A stretch of DNA of 64,000 bases from positions 124,001 to 188,000 of the forward strand of contig NZ_JBJURJ010000005.1 in NCBI RefSeq assembly GCF_046098205.1, written 5' to 3'. The first letter of the stretch is position 1. Each line of letters begins with the position of its first letter. The DNA is from Paenibacillus_AR mesotrionivorans. Lineage in GTDB: Bacteria; Bacillota; Bacilli; Paenibacillales; NBRC-103111. The position numbers and the translations under genes were made by a program. The notes below the pieces were generated by a model. The model was given only the letters and a program-made list of their open reading frames with translations, did no database searches and had not been told where the DNA came from. This document shows, one piece after another, positions 23,811-31,611 of this stretch.

Positions 23811-25769
23811 TTAAGGCTGGACGCCTGCCAGAGAATGCACGGTGCTCCACTCCGTCCAGGGCAGCTCCACAAAGCCTAAGCCAAAGGCGGGAGAGCCTGC
23901 TTGCAGCTTGTAGTTGTTGGAGGACACACTGGTGAACAGCGGGTCGGCCACCAGGGAGCTGGCATCCTTGCCGCTTAGCTTAGGCACCTGGTACAGCAGA
24001 TTGTAGTCGCTGGTATAGGTGCCGCCGGTGAAGAAGTCCAGATACTTGGGCCAGGAGGCGGTTTTGGAGTAGATGATATTGCGCTCAATCACCGTATTGG
24101 AGGGTACATGCTGGGTGGTTCCCCATTCCAGCCGGACAAATTTGTCCTTGCCGTCCTCATGCCCCAGGCCCTTCCAGATGCTCCGTCCGATGATCCCCAC
24201 ATTGTTGCGGATCACATTGTTGTCGCCGCCGTGAACAAATACCGCCGCCCGGCTGTGGTCCTTGATAAAATTCCCCGTTACCTCCACGCCGCTGGTTTCG
24301 TCATCCAGGTAGATGCCGTCCGCGCCATAGGGGTATTGGAAAACCGGGTTGGTCCAGTCGCTCATCCGCCCGCCGGTATCCTCGATATAGTTATAGCGCA
24401 GGATCGTATCTGTATCATTGCCTCCCCGGCCCAGCATCTCGATAGCGCCGGTATCCTGGGTCTCCCGGTTGGTGAAGCGGATCTTGTTGTACTCCACCGT
24501 ATTGCCCGTATGGATGGTGGCCGTATCCCAGCGTTTGATGGAAATGCCGTAGCGGGCGGTATATTCAATCCGGTTATGGTCGATCCGGTTGTTCTTGACG
24601 CCGTAAGCCATGACGGCGCCTCCGCTTTTTTTGACCAGGCCGATATGGTGCATGTAGTTCCAGTTCACTGCGTTGGAGTCCGCACCGTAGGCCAGCTCCA
24701 CCCCGGTGGTGCCGATCTGGGCCATTTCGTTGTGGTTGACATTGTTGCTGCTGGAGCCGGTAAGGATGATGCCCTTGCCCACATTCAGGAACCGGTTGTT
24801 GTAAAAGCCGTTGCCGTTGGCGCCGTTCTTCAGCTCAATGGCAGGTTGGCTGTAGGGGGTATCGGTGAAGCTGAGCCGCTCCACTACCACCTGGCCGGCG
24901 CCGTCCAGGGACAGGATGGTTCTCCGGGGCACCACCGCTCCTTGGCTCAGGAGCTTGGCGCTGTCCGCAGGTTTGAACAGCAGCTTGCTGTCGGAGGTCC
25001 GGTAGGCGAATTCGCCGGTTTCATCCAGATAAGCCGGGTTGTTCAGCAGCCGGTAGGTGCCGTTGGTGGAGATCACGTACCGGACATTGCCGGAGAGATT
25101 CAAGAGATTATTGGCAGCATCAATGGAGGTGACGTTCAAAAGGTCATTTTCCCAGCGGCGGACAGCGAAGGTCTCCACCTTCAAACCGGGCACGTAATCG
25201 GAGGCGGTTACCTCCCCCGCCTTGAACTTTACCTTGTTCATGGCCGTTTGGGCGTCGGCGAAATAATGCCCGTAGGTATACGGATTGGCCGCGTCATACG
25301 CCTTTTTCTCGGCGATCCGCTGGCGGGTCCCGTCGAAAATCAGCTCCATGTCCGTGGGGGTGGACAAGGAGGCGGAATAGATACCGCTGCCCTCCGCCGC
25401 AAATCCCGTCACCCGGTCTCCGCCGCTTAAGGTCACCGTTTCCCCGTCATAGGCCCGGTACCGGGTGCCGCTGTCCGCTGATGTCAGCACCAGGGTAGAG
25501 GACATGTAATAGGTGCCTGCCCGGATCAGAGTGGTTTTGACCGTGCCCGTCCGCATGGCATCCCTTGCTTTGGCGAGGGTGCGGAAAGGACCGTCCGTCC
25601 CGGCACTGTTGGGGGCGTCCAGGGTTCCGGACCAGCTGTCATTGCCATTCAACGCCACATAATAGTTACCCGCCGCCTGTGCGGGTGGAGGAGCCATAGA
25701 CACTCCCACCGACCATAACAGCAAAACCGCAATCCACAAACGACCCGCCTTTCCCCAAACCTTCTTCAT
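23811..25769 (-). CDS. Secreted right-handed parallel beta-helix protein, glycosidase/lyase-like
   Basis: 652 residues from the ATG at 25769 (GGGAG about 10 nt upstream; GTG at 25772 is an alternative). Signal peptide ~1-33 (LWIAVLLLWSVGVSMAPPPAQA). The mature protein starts YYVALNGNDSWSGT followed by GPFRTLAKARDAMR, the usual opening of large beta-helix glycan enzymes such as GH141-like proteins. Residues ~310-600 contain recurring N-x-I/N-N-V/I turns (NNRIDHNRIEYTARYGISI, GVEVTGNFIKDHSRAAVFVHGGDNNVIRNNVGIIG) typical of PbH1 coils. Catalytic residues cannot be assigned. It lies between the AraC regulator and importer 2 and has a near-cre site upstream, so it probably degrades the polysaccharide whose fragments importer 2 takes up. 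Confidence 0.85.
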   Translation of the reverse strand: MKKVWGKAGRLWIAVLLLWSVGVSMAPPPAQAAGNYYVALNGNDSWSGTLDAPNSAGTDGPFRTLAKARDAMRTGTVKTTLIRAGTYYMSSTLVLTSADSGTRYRAYDGETVTLSGGDRVTGFAAEGSGIYSASLSTPTDMELIFDGTRQRIAEKKAYDAANPYTYGHYFADAQTAMNKVKFKAGEVTASDYVPGLKVETFAVRRWENDLLNVTSIDAANNLLNLSGNVRYVISTNGTYRLLNNPAYLDETGEFAYRTSDSKLLFKPADSAKLLSQGAVVPRRTILSLDGAGQVVVERLSFTDTPYSQPAIELKNGANGNGFYNNRFLNVGKGIILTGSSSNNVNHNEMAQIGTTGVELAYGADSNAVNWNYMHHIGLVKKSGGAVMAYGVKNNRIDHNRIEYTARYGISIKRWDTATIHTGNTVEYNKIRFTNRETQDTGAIEMLGRGGNDTDTILRYNYIEDTGGRMSDWTNPVFQYPYGADGIYLDDETSGVEVTGNFIKDHSRAAVFVHGGDNNVIRNNVGIIGRSIWKGLGHEDGKDKFVRLEWGTTQHVPSNTVIERNIIYSKTASWPKYLDFFTGGTYTSDYNLLYQVPKLSGKDASSLVADPLFTSVSSNNYKLQAGSPAFGLGFVELPWTEWSTVHSLAGVQP

Positions 25770-25816
25770 CACGTTGATCACTCCCTTTGGAGGTATCGCG
25801 GCAGTCTCAAATGTAA

Positions 25817-25830
25817 TGTAAGCGCTTTAT
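25817..25830 (-). promoter_or_regulatory. cre-like site upstream of the beta-helix gene
   Basis: TGTAAGCGCTTTAT matches the core TGTAANCGNT and deviates from the looser cre consensus mainly at the C near the 3' end. It lies 48 bp before the start codon. Catabolite control is plausible. Confidence 0.45.
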
Positions 25831-25930
25831 TTTCCGCGTACAGCAATCATGCCCCATTTTGCATCATGAGGCACAGTGCGAATTATCCGTTTTTGTCTAT
25901 ACAGGCATATGAATCCCGCATTTTTGTATT

Positions 25931-25975
25931 GGAAAAGGCAGGCTGAAGGCATATTCCCCTGCCCGCAGACCTGCC
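25931..25975 (-). terminator. Possible terminator of the AraC regulator gene
   Basis: GGCAGG (25937-25942) and CCTGCC (25970-25975) can pair, and a TTTTCC tract follows on the minus strand. The long loop holds a second GC-rich stem. Weaker than the other terminators. Confidence 0.4.
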
Positions 25976-26020
25976 ACGGCAGCATCCGGTCACCCGCTGG
26001 TCCGATGCGTCTTCTTCCGG

Positions 26021-28360
26021 CTAATAAATCACCTTTTTCAGACGGTACTCATTGGGGGTTACCCCGAATTTGTTCTTGAACAGCTTGTAGAAATTGCTCC
26101 GGTTAATGAAGCCCACCCGCTCCATAACGTCAGATACGCTCCGGTCCGTCGTCTCCAGGAGCCGCACTGTGTGGGCCAGCCGGATTTCCGTAATATACTC
26201 GGCCACGGACAAACCCTCGCTTTGCTTGAACAGCTTGCCCACGTGGGCGGAGGACATCTTCAGCATGGAGGCGATGCCCTGCAGGCTTAGATTCGGGTCC
26301 TCATAGCGGTCTTCGATATATTCCTTGATGGTATCGAATAAAATCCGGTTTTTCCCGGCGTCCCCGTCCTCCTGCTGCTTCTGCAGCTCCCGGAACAGAG
26401 CAGCCAGTTCCTCCGCCATGGCGTCCAGGGTCTCCTTCTCCAAAAGCTGCTTCTGCAGCTGGTTCCAGTCCACGGACAAGGGCCTCAGCTTGTTCGTGTT
26501 CATCTCTCCCACCGCCTGCTTAACAGCGGCCAGCACCAGCAGCACCGCATGGTAAATATTGTCCGGGTGCAGCCGGCCCATAAACTGGAACAGCTTCTGG
26601 GCTGTTTCGCTGAAGGCGGCGGCATTGCCCGATTTAATCGCCTCCGCCAGCCGCTTCTCCAGCTCCTGCGGCAGATTGAAGTCACGGTTATCCAGCCGGG
26701 CCTTCACCATTTCATACGCGATGATAGAGCGCGGACCGTACACCACCCGGTACTCCAGCACCTGCTGAGCCAGCTCGTAGCTTTTGGACATATCCTCATG
26801 ACCCGTAAACACCGGTCCAAGAGCAACGGACAGGCTGAGGCGGTAATACGCCTCCACAATGCCGATGATTTCCCGCATGGCCTCCCCGATTTTTTCCCCG
26901 AAGCCTTCCGGCTCGAAGCCGCTGATAATCATCACAAAATGGCCGCTCCGCAAATCCACACTTTCGCACCGGTAATGCCGGGAGATCACCTCCTCCGCAA
27001 TGTTCATCACTGCAAAGGCATACAGCCGTTTCTCTGCCTTGGAGGCGGTCTGGTCAAACTGGCGGTAGTGGTCGATGGACAGAATTGCCACCATCATAGC
27101 CGAATCCGGCTCCAGATGGAGGCCGTGCTCCCGGATTTGCTCCTGAAGCTCCGTCCGGGAGACCGCGCCACTGTCCGCCAACAGCCCCCGCAGGTTGTAG
27201 TTGCGGATCAGGCGCAGATCCGTTTCCGCCAGCTTGGGGTCCGCTGCCGCTTCCTTGATCTCCAGCATCCGGTTATAGGTTTCGGACAAAATCGCCAGAT
27301 CATCCTTAGGGGTGGACGGGTCCTCACCCAGTACGCCGCCGCTGACCCGGATTTGCCCGACCAGGTTGCGGATGGGCCCGTAGAGCCGGTGGGAAACCAG
27401 CACGGAGAGCACCAGAGAGGCCAGGAAAAAACCGGCGGTCAGCGCCAGTGTAGTGGTTTTCCAGCGGGCAAGCGCTCCAAAAAGGGTGTCATAGGGCTGG
27501 AGGCTGACGATGGTCCAGCGGAACATATCCGTAGGCATATAGGTAACCAGCTGCTTTTCCCCGCCCAGCACCAAAGAAAACAGCCCGGGTTTTCCCTCCT
27601 CCTTCCCCCGGCTTTCCCCGATGGTCTGGGACAAAGCAGGGTCCAGCTCCTGGGGCTTCAAATCTGCTCCGAAAGCGCTGCCATCTTTTCCAATAACAAG
27701 CAGCTTGCCGGCCTGCTCCGTGCCGATATCATTCAGCCGCCGGATATTGTCAAATACCCAGTCCGGCTTCACATTCACAATCAGGGCGCTGCTGCCGGGT
27801 TTGTAGGCGGTGTTGGACTCATACAGCATATAGCTGAATACATTGTGCTCCGGGTTGGCGGCGGTTTTCAGGCTCATGGGCACCAGCTCCGCCTTGGATA
27901 CCCGGTCCGGCTGGGACAGGTATTGGCGGAGCTGGGCCGTCAAGGCCGTTTCGTATTGGATATCCAGATTGCCTCCGGCATAAAAGCCGTCAATTCTGGC
28001 ATTGTAGAGGATGACCGAATCGATATACGTGTTGCTGTTGACCCATTTGTCCAGCTTATACTGCTTGTTGGCTTGCTCGAAGGCATCCAGCGGCGCTCCG
28101 TAGAGCATGGCGATGATATCATGGTCCACAAACAGGTTGAAGGCTTGGGTATCGATCATTTTGCCAAGTAGCCCGATATTGGAGTTGACCTGGGAGAGCA
28201 CCTTCATATTGGCATCATATTGGGTCTCCCTGACGGTTTTCTCCGAATACCGGTACAGGGTCAAGGCGGTGAGGGATAACGTGAGCGTAATCAGGAGCGA
28301 AATGGACAGCAGAATCCGCTGCAGATACTTTCTCGAACGGTAGGCAGATAACAGCCTCAT
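26021..28360 (-). CDS. Membrane-bound AraC family regulator with extracellular sensor
   Basis: 779 residues; ATG with GGAGGGAG upstream. Helix 1 at ~15-37 (ILLSISLLITLTLSLTALTLY), an extracytoplasmic Cache-like region ~40-290, helix 2 at ~300-320 (TTLALTAGFFLASLVLSVLVS), a HAMP-like and coiled segment, a degenerate GGDEF-like middle (~400-530), and a C-terminal AraC double helix-turn-helix (LSLQGIASMLKMSSAHVGKLFK, VSDVMERVGFINRSNFYKLFKNKFGVTPNEYR). Such one-component membrane regulators sense glycan signals outside and bind DNA inside. It is transcribed toward the beta-helix gene and importer 2, which are its likely targets. Its own promoter carries an 18-bp-spaced direct repeat suggesting autoregulation. 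Confidence 0.88.
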   Translation of the reverse strand: MRLLSAYRSRKYLQRILLSISLLITLTLSLTALTLYRYSEKTVRETQYDANMKVLSQVNSNIGLLGKMIDTQAFNLFVDHDIIAMLYGAPLDAFEQANKQYKLDKWVNSNTYIDSVILYNARIDGFYAGGNLDIQYETALTAQLRQYLSQPDRVSKAELVPMSLKTAANPEHNVFSYMLYESNTAYKPGSSALIVNVKPDWVFDNIRRLNDIGTEQAGKLLVIGKDGSAFGADLKPQELDPALSQTIGESRGKEEGKPGLFSLVLGGEKQLVTYMPTDMFRWTIVSLQPYDTLFGALARWKTTTLALTAGFFLASLVLSVLVSHRLYGPIRNLVGQIRVSGGVLGEDPSTPKDDLAILSETYNRMLEIKEAAADPKLAETDLRLIRNYNLRGLLADSGAVSRTELQEQIREHGLHLEPDSAMMVAILSIDHYRQFDQTASKAEKRLYAFAVMNIAEEVISRHYRCESVDLRSGHFVMIISGFEPEGFGEKIGEAMREIIGIVEAYYRLSLSVALGPVFTGHEDMSKSYELAQQVLEYRVVYGPRSIIAYEMVKARLDNRDFNLPQELEKRLAEAIKSGNAAAFSETAQKLFQFMGRLHPDNIYHAVLLVLAAVKQAVGEMNTNKLRPLSVDWNQLQKQLLEKETLDAMAEELAALFRELQKQQEDGDAGKNRILFDTIKEYIEDRYEDPNLSLQGIASMLKMSSAHVGKLFKQSEGLSVAEYITEIRLAHTVRLLETTDRSVSDVMERVGFINRSNFYKLFKNKFGVTPNEYRLKKVIY

Positions 28361-28375
28361 CTGACTCCCTCCATT

Positions 28376-28407
28376 TGGTTAGTATGAACTGACTGGTTAG
28401 TGTGAAC
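28376..28407 (-). promoter_or_regulatory. Direct-repeat operator candidate in the AraC regulator leader
   Basis: TGGTTAGTATGAAC (28376-28389) and TGGTTAGTGTGAAC (28394-28407) differ at one base and lie 18 bp apart, just downstream of the -10 box. AraC proteins bind direct repeats about two helical turns apart; binding here would repress the regulator's own gene. Confidence 0.55.
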
Positions 28408-28409
28408 CG

Positions 28410-28418
28410 ATTATATCA
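28410..28418 (-). promoter_or_regulatory. Extended -10 promoter of the AraC regulator gene
   Basis: TGATATAAT on the minus strand (TATAAT at 28415-28410 with an upstream TG). The -35 is weak and would lie against the edge of the 165-bp element at 28432. Confidence 0.6.
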
Positions 28419-28431
28419 CGCTTGCTCCGGT

Positions 28432-28596
28432 TAGGGTGAGTTTGAAAACTCCGAGAGGAGCTGATTTTGCCAAATTTTTGTTTCAGGCAAGGCACTTTCG
28501 TGAAGGCGTACCGGGGGTACGTCAAGCGAAAGTAACGCAGGATGGGACAAAAAGGTGGTGAAAGATGCCCTCAAGCGGGTTTTCAGACACGCCCTA
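28432..28596. mobile_element. 165-bp TAGGG...CCCTA inverted-repeat element (MITE-like)
   Basis: The left end TAGGGTGAGTTTGAAAAC and the inverted right end TAGGGCGTGTCTGAAAAC match at 15 of 18 positions and continue imperfectly to about 27 bp. The interior has a CTTTCG...CGAAAG hairpin around GCGTACC/GGTACGT. No transposase is encoded. The right-end TAG is the stop codon of the GH35-type gene. A TA-containing terminus would fit insertion by an IS630/mariner-type enzyme; that link is inferred. Confidence 0.65.
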
Positions 28597-31062
28597 AGCA
28601 CCAGCCGCCTCCACCCGGAGGGAAACCGGCTCGTGGCCGTGGGTGTACAGGGCAATATGCAGCCCTTCCTGCTCGGTGACAGGAAGGGGGCGACCGTCTG
28701 CGAAGATCCGCACAGGCCGGTCAAAGGCTATTTCCCCGCTGGTGCCCGGTGTGCCCGCCGCCTCCCAAAGGGTATAGCCGTCATCCAGCGGCACCAACTC
28801 GCTGGTACAGTACACCAGCTCGCCATAAGGCAAGCGCACCAGCGTTGGCATCATACGCGCTGTAAGGGGGGCAATGTACAAAACGGACTGTTGGGGAAAG
28901 GTCAAGTATCCGCCCTTCCGCCTCAGCCGGATACGGTCACACCGCTCTGCCCCTGTTGTGTTGACAGCCGTCACCAGTTGGAACCCATCCTTGCTCCGAA
29001 CCACGGTATGGTAGATGTCGTACTCCGCGTGGACTGCCCGGCCCTCCGCCAGCAGAGGCAGCAGCAGCAGCTTCAGCGACTCCACATTGTCCAATCCGGT
29101 AAACTGCGGGGCGAACCCCAGCACCAGCGCCTCTCCGCTGCCGAAGGGATGCCGGTATCCGACGGTTTCGCCTTCGTAGGTTATCAGGCAGCTGCCCGCG
29201 CCTGGAAGCTCCAGCGTGTTCAGCTGGTCCGCCGGGATACCGTCCAGCTCCTTCATCCGCATAAAGCGGCGGCCGATGTCCCCGGCTGTTAGCCCGAAGC
29301 GGGGGATCTCCCGGCGGAGCCGGAAGCCTGTTGCCTGTGCAAGCAGGGGCAGGTCAAGGCCATCCGGTGTTTGAACGGGAACCTCCGGATAAAAGACCAC
29401 CTTGCCCCCTTTTTCCCCATGCCGCATCACGTACTCCATCGCCTCTTTCGACAAGGTGCCGTCGTTGGGGATAATCAGGAGCTCCGGAAATCCCGGCTCC
29501 CGGTTGGGCATATCCAGATCCATCAGTGCAAACTGGACGTTGCTCATGGTGAGCATCTTGGTGAGAGCCTCGATGCTGTCCACCACCTGCTTGGAACGGT
29601 TGGCCGACAGGGTGGAGGCACCGGAGGAGTGATCCTCGAACACGGACAGCTCACTGCCCGCATACTGCGCCAGCAGGTAGAGCTCCTGGGACAGGCCGAT
29701 CACCGCGTCATAGGCCTTGGCCGTTCCGGCCAGCTCCCGCTCCCACCCGGCGGCAAACCGGTTGAACTCTCCCGTCATCCGGTAGACGGTATTCTCCTCT
29801 CCGTAGGCGGATACGGGATCGGCGAACAGATCATAGGCGTCCGTCACATAGGTGCGGCTGAAGCCCTTTTCCCCCGAGGCAAAAATAAAATAATTGTACC
29901 CGTCCATCCCGTGCCCCAGCAACGTGCGCAGATGCACCGGATAATTCAGATGGTTGGGCACCTGGTCCAGGGTCATCCAGCCTGCTCCCACCTCGATGGC
30001 GATGGCGGGACGGTCCGGGGCCTGCATCTTCAGCGCCTCCAGCCTGAAGACGATTTTGGGAAGTCCGTTGGCATCCATATGGTACCCGTACTTGAGATAG
30101 GAGTGGCAGGTGGTGAGAATCTCCTCCCCCTGCTCCTTCATGTACGCGGCGAAAGCGGCATGATTGCCCGGGCCGCGGAAAAAGCCGTTGATGGGCTCAT
30201 TGTAGGTGTTGGGTACCTGAAGGCCATATTTGCGGCTCCAACGGGCCAGCAGGGCGGCATACCGGTAGACATATTCCGTACGGAACCGCATCCAGTCCAG
30301 ATAAAGCCGTTTCTTGCCCTGTGCATCCGTTCCCTGCAGCTTGGGATGGATGGCGGCCAGGCCGGCTGCTTTCGTTCCGTATCGCCGGTTCAGCTCCTCC
30401 AGGCTGCCGAACCGCTCCAGCAGGCTATGCTGGAACAGCCCTGGCGTGTCTCCGTCACCCAATACCTTTGGGTCATACAAGGAACCCTCCGGATCAAGTC
30501 CGGTAAACAGCAGATTCATTTCGTTATCCGGCTGATGGAGAATGATGGGGCCGCCGTTTTCGATGGAAAACCGCTTGAGCAGCGGAATCACCTGAGCATA
30601 CCAGCACTCCGCCAGCTCCAGGAAACGATCCCCCAGCTGCTGCGGCACATGATTGCCCTGCCCTACCCAAAAGGCGGGACTGCCGTTCGGCTTGGCGCTG
30701 ACCGTCTCGGGATATTGCCGGTACATCCAGTGCGGATGTCCCCCGTCTACATATTCGGCATTGATGAAGGGGCCGGGTTTGGCTATGACGTACAGGCCCA
30801 TGGAGGAGGCCAATTCCAGAAAACCCACCACATCCCGCTCGGCAAGGGTTTCTCCGGTAAAGTCGAACCTCCCCTCCTCGGGCTCATGAAAATCCCAGGG
30901 GATGTACGTGGCGATGGTGTTCAAATGATTGTCCCGGGCTTTCTCCAGCATGGTCCTCCAGCGGCTCTTGTAAATCCGGAAATAGTGGATCTCTCCGGAA
31001 CGCAGCAAAACCTCCTTGCCGTCAATCTGGATGGTCCGTCCTTCGATGCGGATATGTCCCAT
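28594..31062 (-). CDS. Glycoside hydrolase family 35-type beta-galactosidase
   Basis: 822 residues, no signal peptide; ATG with a GGGGGAG site. The N-terminal barrel carries GH35 blocks: LLRSGEIHYFRI, NTIATYIPWDFHEPEEGRFDF, VIAKPGPFINAEY (usually RxGPYICAEW), and GGPIILHQPDNEMNL near 182, where the Glu of the Asn-Glu pair is the expected acid/base. The usual ENEYG is DNEMN here, so specificity may be shifted. The C-terminal half is beta-rich with a catalytically silent trimerisation-like barrel at ~470-590. Cytoplasmic cleavage of imported galactosides fits the position upstream of the AraC regulator and importer 2. The stop codon overlaps the end of a MITE-like element. Confidence 0.88.
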   Translation of the reverse strand: MGHIRIEGRTIQIDGKEVLLRSGEIHYFRIYKSRWRTMLEKARDNHLNTIATYIPWDFHEPEEGRFDFTGETLAERDVVGFLELASSMGLYVIAKPGPFINAEYVDGGHPHWMYRQYPETVSAKPNGSPAFWVGQGNHVPQQLGDRFLELAECWYAQVIPLLKRFSIENGGPIILHQPDNEMNLLFTGLDPEGSLYDPKVLGDGDTPGLFQHSLLERFGSLEELNRRYGTKAAGLAAIHPKLQGTDAQGKKRLYLDWMRFRTEYVYRYAALLARWSRKYGLQVPNTYNEPINGFFRGPGNHAAFAAYMKEQGEEILTTCHSYLKYGYHMDANGLPKIVFRLEALKMQAPDRPAIAIEVGAGWMTLDQVPNHLNYPVHLRTLLGHGMDGYNYFIFASGEKGFSRTYVTDAYDLFADPVSAYGEENTVYRMTGEFNRFAAGWERELAGTAKAYDAVIGLSQELYLLAQYAGSELSVFEDHSSGASTLSANRSKQVVDSIEALTKMLTMSNVQFALMDLDMPNREPGFPELLIIPNDGTLSKEAMEYVMRHGEKGGKVVFYPEVPVQTPDGLDLPLLAQATGFRLRREIPRFGLTAGDIGRRFMRMKELDGIPADQLNTLELPGAGSCLITYEGETVGYRHPFGSGEALVLGFAPQFTGLDNVESLKLLLLPLLAEGRAVHAEYDIYHTVVRSKDGFQLVTAVNTTGAERCDRIRLRRKGGYLTFPQQSVLYIAPLTARMMPTLVRLPYGELVYCTSELVPLDDGYTLWEAAGTPGTSGEIAFDRPVRIFADGRPLPVTEQEGLHIALYTHGHEPVSLRVEAAGA

Positions 31063-31257
31063 GTTTGCTCCCCCGTTTTGGTCGGTGATGGCCGGTTATG
31101 GTCCGGCCGTGCCGTTTTTCTTTATTGTCCTTTATTGGGGCGGGAAGGGGGAAGTGCTGAAGTTCGACAATTGTGCCGGGGAGGTGTGTGATTTTTGCGC
31201 ATTTGTCCCCAAATAAACCACACGTGGCAAGCTGCATTCCCACCCGTTTTACACCTG

Positions 31258-31433
31258 AACATGAAATTTCGCATATAAAATGGTTGGGCGAGGCTTAATG
31301 GAGGGGTTAAACACGATTTTTCAACTATAAATCAGGTTGTAGGAGCGGAATGGGCCTAATAGATATGAAAAACCGAGTATAAACGGTTATTTCATGATAA
31401 AAAGGAATTTTATATATGATTTTTCGAGTTCAG
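31258..31433. repeat. Repeat family D, copy 1 (ATGAAA...TATAAA modules at 52-bp steps)
   Basis: Related modules begin at 31261 (ATGAAATTTCGCATATAAA), 31313 (ACGATTTTTCAACTATAAA), 31365 (ATGAAAAACCGAGTATAAA) and 31416 (ATGATTTTTCGAGTTCA), i.e. steps of 52, 52 and 51 bp. The third is the exact reverse complement of the module repeated at 47563-47680. The rest of this 550-bp gap holds the terminator of the SLH protein gene. Confidence 0.7.
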
Positions 31434-31510
31434 CTCCACTGTTAAAAAACTGCGCAAAAAGCACAGTACCCTAACAGGCAGCAGTCAGCCCACTGGAGGA
31501 CGTTCTAAAG

Positions 31511-31557
31511 AAAACAAAAAAAAGCTGACGGATAAACTTTACGTTTCTCCGCCAACT
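31511..31557 (-). terminator. Intrinsic terminator of the SLH beta-helix gene
   Basis: AGCTGACGGATAAAC (31523-31537) and GTTTCTCCGCCAACT (31543-31557) form a 15-bp stem with a few wobble or mismatched pairs; the minus strand then reads an uninterrupted T-run. Confidence 0.8.
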
Positions 31558-31611
31558 TCGTTATGCCGGGGCTTTGGGAACAGCCCTTTCGAGGTTTAAA
31601 TGAAAGGTTTC

